Source of the DNA: a virus | Strand: one strand, 5' to 3' | IMG/VR virus record: IMGVR_UViG_3300023313_000001 | Location: 1-64,000 of that record | Length of the DNA stretch: 64,000 nt | Shown here: positions 16,315-25,299 of the stretch, one piece after another | How positions within the stretch are numbered: position 1 is the stretch's first letter | Layout: each line of letters begins with the position of its first letter | Translations under genes and position numbers: made by a program | Notes under the pieces: generated by a model | Told to the model about the DNA's origin: nothing | The model's database searches: none | What the model saw: the letters and a program-made list of their open reading frames with translations, nothing else

Positions 16315-17684
16315 CAACAAACGAATTCATACGTAAATCTAACCAAAAACATTCACAGCGATACTGTTACTCTGAAACACAATATACCACCAGACAAAAT
16401 AAGATCACAATCATTTGTCCAGATCACGGCAGTTTTAAACAAACAGCATATCAACATCTACGAGGGTCTGGATGTCCAAAATGTGCTAAGGAAAAATTGG
16501 CAAGCCGTAAGCGCTTAACCACAGACGAATTTATCAAACGAGCCAAACAGATGCATGGTAATCGTTATGATTATAGTCAGACCAAGTACACTAATAATCT
16601 AGTGAACGTCGATATCATTTGTCAATCACATGGTGTGTTTTCACAACTACCTAACAATCATCTGAAAGGATCTAATTGTCCAACGTGCTCAAAATTATCA
16701 TCTATATCCAAAAAAACTTATACCACAAAAACATTCACAGACAAAGCTGCATTAATCCACGGTGGTAAATATTGTTATAGTGATGTTAAGTATGTTTCCA
16801 GTTCCACTAAAGTTTCCATTATATGTGAATCTCATGGGGAGTTTACACAACGACCAGCTTCACATTTAGAAGGATCTGGATGTCCTAAATGTGCTGGCAA
16901 TATAATGAATACTACCACCTTTGTGGAAAAAGCTAGGTTAGTGCATGGAGACACATATAATTATTCTACTGTCAACTATGTTAATAATACAACTCCCGTG
17001 AAAATAATGTGTAGTAAGCATCGTTCCTTTACACAACGACCAGCTTCACATTTAGAAGGATCTGGATGTCCTAAATGTGGGCTAGAGATATCAGCCACAT
17101 CCTCATTACTAACTACCAAAGAATATGTTATCAAGGCTATTGCAACCCACAATGCAAAATATGACTACACTTCTGTCAAATACACTGGAACATCCAACCC
17201 AATAACAATCACCTGTCCTGAACATGGTGATTTTGAACAACTCGCATCTAATCATCTTTTAGGACATGGATGTAAAACATGTGCTACTGAAAATCATGTA
17301 GGTTTTTATGATTACAATAGATTGACTACTGATCCTGATTTGATAGATTTGTCTGGTACCTGTTATTTGATGAAATTTACTGGCAGTGGTGAGACTTTTT
17401 ATAAGGTAGGTATTACTACTAGGTTATCCAAACGGTTTTACAAACATGTTACCGGATATGATATTGACAATATTGCTCAAGTCGATACATCACTGCTCAA
17501 TGCGTTTATACTTGAACAAAATATATTATATGTTTACTCTTTACAAAAATACAAACCAATGCACCAGTTCGGTGGACACACGGAGTGTCTAACTTTAACG
17601 AGTGAAGATGTGAATAGTATAATTGCTATATTTGCTGAAACTGTACATGGTGCGTCGCTGATCCCATTATTTGAAACCGGTTGA
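16299..17684 (+). CDS. DUF723-repeat protein with C-terminal GIY-YIG-like nuclease domain
   Basis: Five repeats of about 65 residues (residues 1-330) each read like HGxxYxY...VxIxCxxHGxF...HLxGSGCPxC, the DUF723 zinc-ribbon repeat thought to bind DNA. From about residue 350 a segment with YLMKFTGSGETFYKVGI and TTRLSKRFYKH resembles the T5orf172/GIY-YIG group. I read it as a homing endonuclease with a multi-finger DNA-binding array. A 52-base perfect duplication lies inside it (16842-16893 and 17028-17079). Confidence 0.7.
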   Translation: MSSRLTTNEFIRKSNQKHSQRYCYSETQYTTRQNKITIICPDHGSFKQTAYQHLRGSGCPKCAKEKLASRKRLTTDEFIKRAKQMHGNRYDYSQTKYTNNLVNVDIICQSHGVFSQLPNNHLKGSNCPTCSKLSSISKKTYTTKTFTDKAALIHGGKYCYSDVKYVSSSTKVSIICESHGEFTQRPASHLEGSGCPKCAGNIMNTTTFVEKARLVHGDTYNYSTVNYVNNTTPVKIMCSKHRSFTQRPASHLEGSGCPKCGLEISATSSLLTTKEYVIKAIATHNAKYDYTSVKYTGTSNPITITCPEHGDFEQLASNHLLGHGCKTCATENHVGFYDYNRLTTDPDLIDLSGTCYLMKFTGSGETFYKVGITTRLSKRFYKHVTGYDIDNIAQVDTSLLNAFILEQNILYVYSLQKYKPMHQFGGHTECLTLTSEDVNSIIAIFAETVHGASLIPLFETG

Positions 17685-17741
17685 CCTACCCAAAAACTAT
17701 CATGCATAATAGTCTCATTACTTAATTATGTTGAGACGTTC

Positions 17742-18905
17742 ATGCAACCATTATATAGCCAACTACTCAAACTGACACAAGATTCAGAAGCATTTTATTT
17801 CACTGATCACGTATTAGACACCACCACTTATCGTATATTTTTATATCGGTTGGCATCCTATACAGATTTTTGTTTACCTGGTGCACTCGAATGTCGTGGG
17901 ACTATGTTCGAAATGGATGGTGAAGATCCAGTTCGTTTAGCTGCTCGTCCGATGCAGAAATTTTTTAATATCAACGAATGCCCGTTTACCATGGGGGTTA
18001 ATTATTCAGATGGAAATATCGAAAGTGTGATGTTAAAAGAGGATGGAAGTCTCATTAGTACATTTATCCACACTGATGGTGAACTATACTGTAAATCTAA
18101 AGGATCTCTAAGCTCCGACCAAGCACAATGGGCTAATGCGTGGATACGCAAGGAGTCTATGCGGTACGATCAACTTAAAACAGTTACCAATCTGGGTAAT
18201 ACTATAAACTTAGAATATTGTGCACCGTTTAATAGAATTGTGTTAAATTATAATTGTGAAAGTATGATCATTCTTAATGTGCGTCAAATAAGTAGTGGAC
18301 TATACTTACCCAAATCCACGTTTAAGGACACTTGTCCATACATCCCTACCATATGGGTTAACAATATAGAAGATACTGATATTGAGTATGACACGTTGGA
18401 ATCATTAATTGATGATACTCCCAATTTGGAAAACATTGAAGGGTTCGTCGTTCGTTTAAAAAATGGATTGCATTTTAAAGTCAAAACTAATTGGTACTTA
18501 GTTCAACATAGAGCTAAAGATAGTATTGATTCCCCTCGTAGGTTGTTTGAAGCTGCTATTACAGAAGCTACTGATGATTTACGATCGTTGTTTACTGACA
18601 ACCAATTTGTGTTAGATAAAATAACAGAGATGGAAGAGAAAGCTGCTGGAATCTATAATCATATTGTTGAGAGAGTTGAACGATTTGTTAAAACGCATCA
18701 TGATTTAATTGAAAATGATTGTCGTAAGGATTTTGCCATGTTAGGCCAACAGGCGTTTCTAGGAACAGATAAACGATTGTTTGGTTTAGTAATGATGTGT
18801 TATAAACGTGAACGTGGGGATGGTGATGGTCCAGATTATAAACAATTTTGTATCAAAAATTGGAGAGACTGGGGATTAAAAGATGGCCCTGAGGATGATG
18901 AATAA
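17742..18905 (+). CDS. rnlA: T4-type RNA ligase 1
   Basis: 387 residues, close to T4 RnlA (374). The nucleotidyltransferase motifs are in order: KEDGSLIS with the AMP-accepting Lys (about residue 99), NLEYCAPFNRIV, EGFVVRL and FKVKTNWY (about 248-255), then an RnlA-type helical C-terminal domain. It joins 5'-phosphate and 3'-OH RNA ends with ATP. In T4 it repairs tRNA cut by host anticodon nucleases, which fits the tRNA cluster and Ro60/Y-RNA unit here. No Pnkp is seen in the window. Confidence 0.9.
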   Translation: MQPLYSQLLKLTQDSEAFYFTDHVLDTTTYRIFLYRLASYTDFCLPGALECRGTMFEMDGEDPVRLAARPMQKFFNINECPFTMGVNYSDGNIESVMLKEDGSLISTFIHTDGELYCKSKGSLSSDQAQWANAWIRKESMRYDQLKTVTNLGNTINLEYCAPFNRIVLNYNCESMIILNVRQISSGLYLPKSTFKDTCPYIPTIWVNNIEDTDIEYDTLESLIDDTPNLENIEGFVVRLKNGLHFKVKTNWYLVQHRAKDSIDSPRRLFEAAITEATDDLRSLFTDNQFVLDKITEMEEKAAGIYNHIVERVERFVKTHHDLIENDCRKDFAMLGQQAFLGTDKRLFGLVMMCYKRERGDGDGPDYKQFCIKNWRDWGLKDGPEDDE

Positions 18906-19219
18906 TGAGAGCTCAAGCATTTTTACCAAATGAAAAACGATACTTCTTTTTCCATGACCGTGCACCAGACGTGGAATGGCTTAAACGTTGGGTTAGTGTG
19001 ACTGAACCAGTACCATCCAGGTTCTATTATTTAGCTAGCTATGTCATATCGTTAGATATGTCTACAGAGAGAGCTGTGTTTATTAAGGATAGTGGATCTG
19101 GTCGTAATGGAGGTGAAGTTGCAGAAGAAGCAATGGTACCTATTGCATTGAATGCTATTAATCTAATTAAAAAGAGCAAAAAAAGTACTACAGTAACGAC
19201 ATTGCTAGGAAGTATATAA
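18905..19219 (+). CDS. Unknown protein, 104 residues
   Basis: It overlaps the RNA ligase stop by one base (TAATG) and the following gene by one base in the same way, so three genes are coupled. The N-terminal AFLPNEKRYFFFHDRAPD is aromatic-rich. No family recognised. Confidence 0.55.
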   Translation: MRAQAFLPNEKRYFFFHDRAPDVEWLKRWVSVTEPVPSRFYYLASYVISLDMSTERAVFIKDSGSGRNGGEVAEEAMVPIALNAINLIKKSKKSTTVTTLLGSI

Positions 19220-19533
19220 TGCCCATTGAAGAATTTTCGCCAAATTGGTATGCACATGTTGATGATGAAGGTACCTTATTGCATCTATTCGCTAATCAAT
19301 ATGATGGCACTTGGTTGGTTATAAATGAAGCTTGGGCATGTTTGGAACAGGATTTATTAAATACAGAAAATTCTATGGTGCCTTTTACTAAATCCCAATG
19401 CGTTGAGTTAGATAGTATCATGCATCAACATTATACCCATATAATGAAAAAGGCTGAAGGATTTTTACTCGAAGCGCCTGTCGTGTATACTGCACCAGTA
19501 GACCATGTTAACATATTATTAGGAGAGTTATAA
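19219..19533 (+). CDS. Unknown acidic protein, 104 residues
   Basis: Coupled to the preceding gene by TAATG. Soluble, acidic, Trp-containing. It is followed at once by the next start (base 19534). No motif recognised. Confidence 0.55.
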   Translation: MPIEEFSPNWYAHVDDEGTLLHLFANQYDGTWLVINEAWACLEQDLLNTENSMVPFTKSQCVELDSIMHQHYTHIMKKAEGFLLEAPVVYTAPVDHVNILLGEL

Positions 19534-19743
19534 ATGCACCCAGACTGTAACAAACGCATTAGCGAAGAGCTTGCCGCAGATATCAATAACCATATAATAG
19601 AGACCTTATTTAAACTATCAGGTGATTCTACAATGGATATATTAGCAAGTTATAATACTGGTGGGGCATTGGTATGTAAGGTTCCATTCCCACAAGAGAT
19701 GTTAGCTCCACGAACAGTATCCACATTGCTGCAGCATATATAG
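19534..19743 (+). CDS. Unknown small protein, 69 residues, TAG-terminated
   Basis: Starts directly after the previous stop, with the AGGAG Shine-Dalgarno inside that gene. It ends in TAG and the next gene is in frame 12 bases on with no further stop, so amber suppression would fuse them. Confidence 0.5.
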   Translation: MHPDCNKRISEELAADINNHIIETLFKLSGDSTMDILASYNTGGALVCKVPFPQEMLAPRTVSTLLQHI

Positions 19744-19755
19744 AGGAATGATAGT

Positions 19756-20064
19756 ATGAACTTTTTAAAAAAGGCTGTTGAACTTAAACCTACCCCAGAC
19801 GAAATATCAGAATTTCGTAAGGACATCGAAACTGTAATTAAATGTAACGTTGATAGTATGATCTTTAGGAAAGCATATGATGGTATTAATGATTATTTGG
19901 TGACATTTGCAGTCCACACAGGTATTCCAACATATGTGTTAGAATATATTCTAAAATACACATACCCCATAAAGGACGAGCTACCATTTCGTGAGGTGTT
20001 CTTTAATAAAGTTGAAGATAATGCAAGACTACGTGATGAGTCTGTAGATTTATCACTTAGGTAG
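19756..20064 (+). CDS. Unknown protein, 102 residues
   Basis: Shine-Dalgarno AGAGGA at 19742-19747. A soluble, mostly helical protein with no recognised family. It is in frame with the preceding TAG-ended gene. Confidence 0.55.
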   Translation: MNFLKKAVELKPTPDEISEFRKDIETVIKCNVDSMIFRKAYDGINDYLVTFAVHTGIPTYVLEYILKYTYPIKDELPFREVFFNKVEDNARLRDESVDLSLR

Positions 20065-20069
20065 GTATT

Positions 20070-20288
20070 ATGTGTCAATCATATGTTTATCAGGGGACTG
20101 AGCACACTGTCATTCCTCTCAGCTCAACAGAGCGGCTACAACATCAATATGGTCAATTTTTACGGAATAGATTGACCTTACTGGGAAGTGAACACCAGCC
20201 CATTAGGCTAGATAGTACTCACTATTCAGATCAAGGTACAGTGTTAGATAAATATCAAGTTGGTCAAACAATTGACGTATTCACATAA
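20070..20288 (+). CDS. Unknown small protein, 72 residues
   Basis: A soluble protein between two better-supported genes, with Shine-Dalgarno TAGGTA just upstream. No family recognised. The spacing and unbroken frame favour it being real. Confidence 0.45.
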   Translation: MCQSYVYQGTEHTVIPLSSTERLQHQYGQFLRNRLTLLGSEHQPIRLDSTHYSDQGTVLDKYQVGQTIDVFT

Positions 20289-20321
20289 CCTCATAATTAC
20301 ATCCACATAACTACGATCTTT

Positions 20322-20356
20322 GATAAATAACTCTATACAACAAATATTGATAGAGG
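20322..20356 (+). promoter_or_regulatory. T4-like late promoter with RBS-occluding hairpin
   Basis: GATAAATA at 20322-20329 predicts a late start near 20335. Bases 20331-20336 pair with 20350-20355, covering the front of the GAGGA Shine-Dalgarno (20353-20357). A late transcript would lack most of the 5' arm and so be free for translation. Confidence 0.5.
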
Positions 20357-20364
20357 ACTCTTCA

Positions 20365-21867
20365 ATGGATATTGCTCACCTAAAACGATTATCTGGTCAA
20401 CCTACTTCCCTCAATGAAATGTGGAAAGAAGTAAAGGTTGCTGACCAACAAAAATCAGCTAAGAAATCAGCTAAGAAAGCCAAAGAGAATAATGTAGATA
20501 GTAAAAACAAAGCTGCGAAAGATGTACGAACCACGGACGCTAAAGCAGATATAGCGAATGATGTGTCTGCGGAACTGATAGATGTGGATGATACCTCTAT
20601 TACACCAAAAGATGGAAAAAAAGATGCCGCAGGCCAGAAGACCATAAAAGCTGGTGAACGGTTATTCCACACAGTATCTGTCGGTGATAATGGAGTTCCT
20701 AAGGTTGATGATAGTACTACTATTGACACAGTAGATGTAGAGACATGGGGAGATTATGGCGAAGGATACGTTGTATCATCCACAAATGGTAAAGTATACG
20801 TATCGGAAATGACTAACCAAGCCATAATTGGGTCAGCAAAATTGTCAGATGCGGTCATTTATGAAACTGAGTGTGCTGCAGATATTGTTGCTAAATTATT
20901 CAAACATGCTATTGTACGTAAGGTACAGAAATTGCATCCGTTGATGGAAGCTGCAGATGATTGTGACGATGATTTTGAGTCGTTAAATGAAGCTGTGGAA
21001 ACAACTAGAGAAGATCCTTTAGTTGTTATTTGGGGAGTCCCAAAAAGTACCAAGTATCCTGAACAGGGATTAACTGGACACATGAATTTATCCACAGCAG
21101 CAAAAATATATCGATTCGACACTACTGGAGTTGCGGAAGCTATTAATAATGCAGCCCCTGGGCAACGGATTGAAGTTAAGGGTGAAGAAAAATCTATATG
21201 GCTTGAACCATCTCAACATAACTCCAAGTATTTTGAAGCTTGTGATTTTAGCGTGAGATGTAACCTGACTGAGGGGATGCGTGATGATATTAATGACCGA
21301 CTTCACACTGGGAAGAAAGTTCAGTTGAGTGTGAATTATAATGGGCGTAATATTACTGGACATGTGGTAAGTGTTGGCAAGAGCACTATTCGAATTCGCC
21401 CAACAGAAAAGGCTAAAGCCCGCTTTAAAATCCAAGATGATGAAGTGATCATACCAATTGATGATAGAGCTATTAGATGGTCAGACGATCATCCAGATCG
21501 TATTGTGGGTTTTGCAAAAGATACTCAAGGAGCGTTAGCGAGCACTGATATGCGCGGTACTAGAGCACAGTTCTCCACAGCAAATCCAGGTCAACAGAAG
21601 ACTCCAGCTAAGCAACAAGCTAGTCGTCCAGGTAGAGGAACTAAAGCAAACTTTGGGCAAGGTACTAATAAACAAGGTAAGTTGGATGATCCAGATTCTT
21701 GGGGATTGACTGCTGGATTTAATGGTCCTGATGGTATATCATTAAGTGAATATGCCTTTAGTATAAGAAATAATACCCCATTACGTGAAGGAATTGAAGA
21801 TGATCATGGTGATGATCGTAGTCAGATGGGCCATACATTAGCTGATAATGCATTGGGAGCTAAGTAA
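20365..21867 (+). CDS. Probable internal head protein with capsid-targeting leader, 500 residues
   Basis: ATG 20365 is chosen for its GAGGA. The leader MDIAHLKRLSGQPTSLNE has the L-x-G-x-P motif shared with other proteins here and ends in L-N-E, a T4-type prohead-protease site. More L-x-E sites follow (PLMEA, SLNEA near residues 192-212). An Ala/Lys-rich region (about 25-70) precedes folded beta-type sequence, and the C-terminal third is Gln/Gly/Lys-rich and probably disordered. I infer packaging into the head. The enzymatic role, if any, is unknown. Confidence 0.55.
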   Translation: MDIAHLKRLSGQPTSLNEMWKEVKVADQQKSAKKSAKKAKENNVDSKNKAAKDVRTTDAKADIANDVSAELIDVDDTSITPKDGKKDAAGQKTIKAGERLFHTVSVGDNGVPKVDDSTTIDTVDVETWGDYGEGYVVSSTNGKVYVSEMTNQAIIGSAKLSDAVIYETECAADIVAKLFKHAIVRKVQKLHPLMEAADDCDDDFESLNEAVETTREDPLVVIWGVPKSTKYPEQGLTGHMNLSTAAKIYRFDTTGVAEAINNAAPGQRIEVKGEEKSIWLEPSQHNSKYFEACDFSVRCNLTEGMRDDINDRLHTGKKVQLSVNYNGRNITGHVVSVGKSTIRIRPTEKAKARFKIQDDEVIIPIDDRAIRWSDDHPDRIVGFAKDTQGALASTDMRGTRAQFSTANPGQQKTPAKQQASRPGRGTKANFGQGTNKQGKLDDPDSWGLTAGFNGPDGISLSEYAFSIRNNTPLREGIEDDHGDDRSQMGHTLADNALGAK

Positions 21868-22238
21868 TGACTAATGAAGAGCTCCAACAACTAAGAGCAT
21901 TATGTGGCCAACCTAGGTTCCAACAAGGGAACAAATCACGTATGCTGGAATCAAATATAGACGAAACTGTCATCGCTGAAATGGCCGAATTCTATCGTGA
22001 TATGGGACTATCTGTGACTCGGGCGAAATTAGTGGAATTGATTGAAGCTAGAAAATCTAAATGCCCATGTTGTGGGGATAAAGCTAAATGTAAGTGTTCA
22101 CCCAACTGTGCAAAGTGTGATTGTAATGCTGTGGATGAAGATGAAGAATGTGATAGCTGTGAATTAGTTGATGTTTGTACAGACTGTAAGAAAGAATTAG
22201 ACGATTGTACATGTGAAGATACAGAGTGTTGTGATTAA
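21867..22238 (+). CDS. Cys-rich metal-binding protein with L-x-G-x-P leader
   Basis: The start overlaps the previous stop (TAATG). The leader MTNEELQQLRALCGQP shares the L-x-G-x-P motif. The last 55 residues hold about 17 Cys as CxxC and CxC pairs (CPCCGDKAKCKCSPNC), suggesting clustered Zn or Cu binding, metallothionein-like. A head-packaged metal protein is a guess from the leader and neighbours. Confidence 0.55.
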   Translation: MTNEELQQLRALCGQPRFQQGNKSRMLESNIDETVIAEMAEFYRDMGLSVTRAKLVELIEARKSKCPCCGDKAKCKCSPNCAKCDCNAVDEDEECDSCELVDVCTDCKKELDDCTCEDTECCD

Positions 22239-22606
22239 TGAACCTTAGCCAAATTTTACAAGAACGTGTAAACAGTGATAACCTTACTATATTACAGATA
22301 GATAGTGATGGATATGTTCCTACTGGAGTGTCGTTTGCTGGTAATATATACGATAGATCATACTATGACTTAATTCAAGTATTTGGGAAACCAAAAAAGT
22401 CTGATGGGGAAGATAAAGTCCAGGTGTATTGGGGAATTTCAATAGACTACCAAAAGGATGATGGTGATCAAGACACTGTAATGTTCACCATTTATGATTG
22501 GAAGGAAGACAAACGTCCAGGAGATGTCACTCAATGGAATATTGGTGCTCGTAAAACTGATGCAACTATAGTGTCTGACCTGTTAGATATAGTATTGGAG
22601 AAATAG
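22238..22606 (+). CDS. Unknown acidic protein with ILQE leader, 122 residues
   Basis: Coupled to the gene before by TAATG. It begins MNLSQILQERV, where LQE matches the T4-type protease site and resembles the leaders of T4 internal proteins. The body has beta-type sequence with many Asp. It ends TAG, with the next gene in frame three bases later. Confidence 0.55.
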   Translation: MNLSQILQERVNSDNLTILQIDSDGYVPTGVSFAGNIYDRSYYDLIQVFGKPKKSDGEDKVQVYWGISIDYQKDDGDQDTVMFTIYDWKEDKRPGDVTQWNIGARKTDATIVSDLLDIVLEK

Positions 22607-22609
22607 ACT

Positions 22610-22873
22610 ATGAAATTGCATGAAATGCAAGACATGAGGACTCACAGTGGACATCGTCAGAGTGATGATGTTAGCTTGTTGAACCAAGCCAATGAATACG
22701 ATCAATACTTTATGCACGATTGTCCTAATAATCACGCGAAGCGAGAATGGAATGACTTTATGGATACTATGTTGGATGATGAGAAGCAATATCTAGCAGA
22801 TTTAGATGATGCAGAATTACTATACATCATCGATAGTGGACAGGACTTAAAAATTGAATATAACTTAACTTAA
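22610..22873 (+). CDS. Unknown acidic protein with MKLHEM leader, 87 residues
   Basis: Starts MKLHEM, the same first six residues as the minus-strand zinc-ribbon protein at 52179-52484, with L-H-E a possible protease site. The rest is acidic and helical with no known family. Confidence 0.5.
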   Translation: MKLHEMQDMRTHSGHRQSDDVSLLNQANEYDQYFMHDCPNNHAKREWNDFMDTMLDDEKQYLADLDDAELLYIIDSGQDLKIEYNLT

Positions 22874-22892
22874 CCCCTGGAATTACAATACT

Positions 22893-23261
22893 GTGAATAC
22901 TACGAATACTATCCGGTTAATTAAATACGATTTTGGTACAAGTACCCGTACTAATACTGAGATGCACGTAGATCCAAAATTTATAGATACACTATATCGT
23001 GTACCAACTAGATCTACATCACAAGCTAACACTCAACGAACTGTAATTGATGAGTTATCAGATGGTGGTGCATATGCTTGGGATAGTGGAATGTCTATTG
23101 TAGGTATAGGATATGATGTTAAATACATCATCCAACAAATGTTAGACTTAGCCCAACAAAGTTTGTCGCAAGATGAGATAGATGAGATTAAAGAAGCTTT
23201 CAAGCCAGGATTGTCAGATGACGATAAATCTCAATTACGTAAAGATGCTGGATTAGATTAA
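22893..23261 (+). CDS. Unknown protein, 122 residues, GTG start
   Basis: GTG start with CTGGA upstream. It has two halves: a polar N-terminal part and an acidic helical C-terminal part (LSQDEIDEIKEAF). It overlaps the following gene by one base. No family recognised. Confidence 0.5.
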   Translation: MNTTNTIRLIKYDFGTSTRTNTEMHVDPKFIDTLYRVPTRSTSQANTQRTVIDELSDGGAYAWDSGMSIVGIGYDVKYIIQQMLDLAQQSLSQDEIDEIKEAFKPGLSDDDKSQLRKDAGLD

Positions 23262-23965
23262 TGTTGTTGATCGAAATATCTAAAGACCGGTATGATTTCC
23301 CTGGGTACGAAAATGTTAAAGATAACTGGCAATACCTAATCACTCAGTTCAAAGATCCCGAGAGCAAAACTAAATTTTATATACATAACGCTAAACAGAT
23401 CCACGGCGATAAATATACGTATGACCATACAAAATACGTAGCTGCAGATAAACCAATCACTGTTACCTGTCCCAAACATGGAGATTTCAAAGTCAGAGCT
23501 GTTGCTCACGTATCACCATACCATCGAACTGGGTGCCAAGAGTGTTCTGGTAGGAAGCGACTGTCCACGCAAGAATGGATTGTAAAAGCCGCAAAAAAAC
23601 ATGATAATTTCTATAGTTATGATAAAACCAAATATACAGGCACTTCCAAAAAAGTCACCGTTACTTGCCCCAAACATGGAGATTTTAGCGTGTTCCCCAG
23701 GAACCACATAAAAGGCATTATATGTGCCAAATGTGCTGGACAAGGATTGACCAACGATGAATGGATTGAGCAGTCCAAAGAACGTTATGGCAATCAATTC
23801 ACCTATGAGTTAACTGAGTATACAAAGGGTAATAATCCTATTACGATAACTTGTACTGATCATGGACAAATTAATTTGAAACAAGCAAAAACGCATTTCA
23901 AAAATACCTACGGTGGCTGTAGACAATGTGGTCGTGATGCACGAAAGGCTGCAAACAATACATGA
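23261..23965 (+). CDS. DUF723-repeat protein without nuclease domain
   Basis: Three DUF723 repeats (about residues 35-230), each with an HGDKYTYDHTKY type front and CPKHGDF/CxxC zinc-ribbon end. Unlike the protein at 16299 no GIY-YIG-like part is visible, so it is either a DNA-binding remnant of a homing endonuclease or a repeat-only regulator. N-terminus MLLIEISKDRYDFPGYENV may be a separate leader. It ends before a gene-poor stretch. Confidence 0.65.
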   Translation: MLLIEISKDRYDFPGYENVKDNWQYLITQFKDPESKTKFYIHNAKQIHGDKYTYDHTKYVAADKPITVTCPKHGDFKVRAVAHVSPYHRTGCQECSGRKRLSTQEWIVKAAKKHDNFYSYDKTKYTGTSKKVTVTCPKHGDFSVFPRNHIKGIICAKCAGQGLTNDEWIEQSKERYGNQFTYELTEYTKGNNPITITCTDHGQINLKQAKTHFKNTYGGCRQCGRDARKAANNT

Positions 23966-24173
23966 CCTGTACAACAGTACACTAATTATTAAATTTAACT
24001 AAACCAACAAGTTAACAACAATCCGACTTAATTAGTAAATATTATTATTCAAATAGTGTTGCCTTACTAAATACTATTAAGTAAGATGTACTACATCGCA
24101 GCCAATCACATCAGGCAAATAGAGCCAAACTAGTATGCTGCAAACTTAAAACTGATTATTAACAGGAAGAACG
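23966..24173 (+). other. Non-coding leader region
   Basis: About 200 bases without a supported gene. I see a short GTAC hairpin just after the stop and AT-rich sequence with a TAAATAC box near 24075. This is probably the promoter and leader for the small gene at 24174. Confidence 0.4.
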
Positions 24174-24323
24174 ATGCAAACCATTATAGCCAACAGACGA
24201 ATTACCAATACGATTACGATCGTAGCGGATACGTTTGCGCGCAATAATGTGGCAACCTTCCAACAGTATCATAATGAACAACGTGATACAAGCGCCTTTC
24301 GAGGAGGTTCAACTGGAATATAA
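24174..24323 (+). CDS. Small basic protein, 49 residues
   Basis: Starts at ATG 24174 with AGGAAG at 24164-24169. It is polar, Thr/Arg/Asn-rich and has a terminator directly after it, so it appears to be a monocistronic small gene. Function unknown. Confidence 0.55.
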   Translation: MQTIIANRRITNTITIVADTFARNNVATFQQYHNEQRDTSAFRGGSTGI

Positions 24324-24350
24324 TTAACTTCCATTAGAATCAAACATCGA

Positions 24351-24378
24351 AAGGCTTCATTATGAAGCCTTTTTTTTG
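24351..24378 (+). terminator. Intrinsic terminator
   Basis: A 9-bp stem (AAGGCTTCA with TGAAGCCTT) around a 3-base loop, then eight T in all. Confidence 0.9.
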
Positions 24379-24389
24379 GACTATAGAAA

Positions 24390-24512
24390 ATGTTAACTCA
24401 ACAAGAGAAAGAAGAATGGCAAAATGCAGGAATGGATTTTGAACATTTTAGAAAGTACGACAAGAATGGAAAATTAGTAAGTGGGGAAGAACGACATACC
24501 CCAACGAAGTAA
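24390..24512 (+). CDS. Small charged protein, 40 residues
   Basis: ATG 24390 to TAA 24512, a Glu/Lys-rich peptide starting MLTQQEKEEW. It lies between a terminator and tRNA-His with only a weak ribosome binding site, so it is uncertain. Confidence 0.35.
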   Translation: MLTQQEKEEWQNAGMDFEHFRKYDKNGKLVSGEERHTPTK

Positions 24513-24522
24513 AAAGTATTAT

Positions 24523-24597
24523 GGTGACCTTGGTGTAATGGAAGCACTCAACCTTGTGACGGTTATGGCGAGAGATCGATACTCTCAGGTCACCCCA
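24523..24597 (+). tRNA. tRNA-His (GTG)
   Basis: Anticodon GTG at 24556-24558. An extra G at the 5' end (24523) pairs with C73 (24594), the identity feature of tRNA-His. CCA is encoded at 24595-24597. T arm GAGAG/CTCTC. Confidence 0.85.
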
Positions 24598-24645
24598 GCT
24601 CTCTAATGGGATAGATACCTCTAATAGACAACTAGAGGATATTAG

Positions 24646-25287
24646 ATGGCTTTTACGAAAGATGATATTACATTAGAATTAGTGCAACGTAGTAATAGTG
24701 TTACAAACTTATTAAGATTAATTGATCAACCAGTTGGAGATTATAGTCGAGTTAAACTCAAAAGAATATTAATCGACAATAATTGGTATGATAGTCTCAA
24801 TACAGATTATTTAGGAAAAACTGGGGTTTGGGGATCTTTAACATACGACGCATTCGCCACGGTGGTTGCACGATGTACCACATGGACGGATGTAGCAAAG
24901 CGATTGAACTTGGGGTGTAGAGGAGCAACATTTAACACTATTAAGAAGTATGTTGCTAAGTATAATATATCCACATCCCATTTTGACGGTAGAGGTAAAC
25001 AAGGCAGGATGCCTTGTACTAGAAAAGAAAATAGTGATTTGTTTGTGGCTGATAGTGGTAGTGCGAATATAACTATCCGAACTAGAATCATACAAGAAGC
25101 GTTGTTACAGTATGTGTGTAGTGAGTGTGGTTTAGATTCCACATGGAACGGCAAAGATTTAACGTTACAATTGGAACATAAAAATGGAATTCCTAACGAT
25201 CATCGGTTAAGTAATTTGTGTTTTATTTGTCCCAATTGTCATACCCAAACTAAAACTTGGGGTAGGAAAAAAAGAGACCACAATTAG
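24646..25287 (+). CDS. HNH homing endonuclease
   Basis: 213 residues. The C-terminal third has CSECGLDSTW, then LEHKNGIPNDHRLSNLCFIC, then PNCHTQT, the two CxxC zinc pairs and the H-N-H core of phage homing endonucleases. The N-terminal part is probably a helical DNA-binding region (FATVVARCTTWTDVAKRLN). It sits among tRNA genes, a common insertion site. Shine-Dalgarno AGAGGA. Ends TAG, with the next gene in frame. Confidence 0.85.
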   Translation: MAFTKDDITLELVQRSNSVTNLLRLIDQPVGDYSRVKLKRILIDNNWYDSLNTDYLGKTGVWGSLTYDAFATVVARCTTWTDVAKRLNLGCRGATFNTIKKYVAKYNISTSHFDGRGKQGRMPCTRKENSDLFVADSGSANITIRTRIIQEALLQYVCSECGLDSTWNGKDLTLQLEHKNGIPNDHRLSNLCFICPNCHTQTKTWGRKKRDHN

Positions 25288-25299
25288 AGGAATGAGAAC

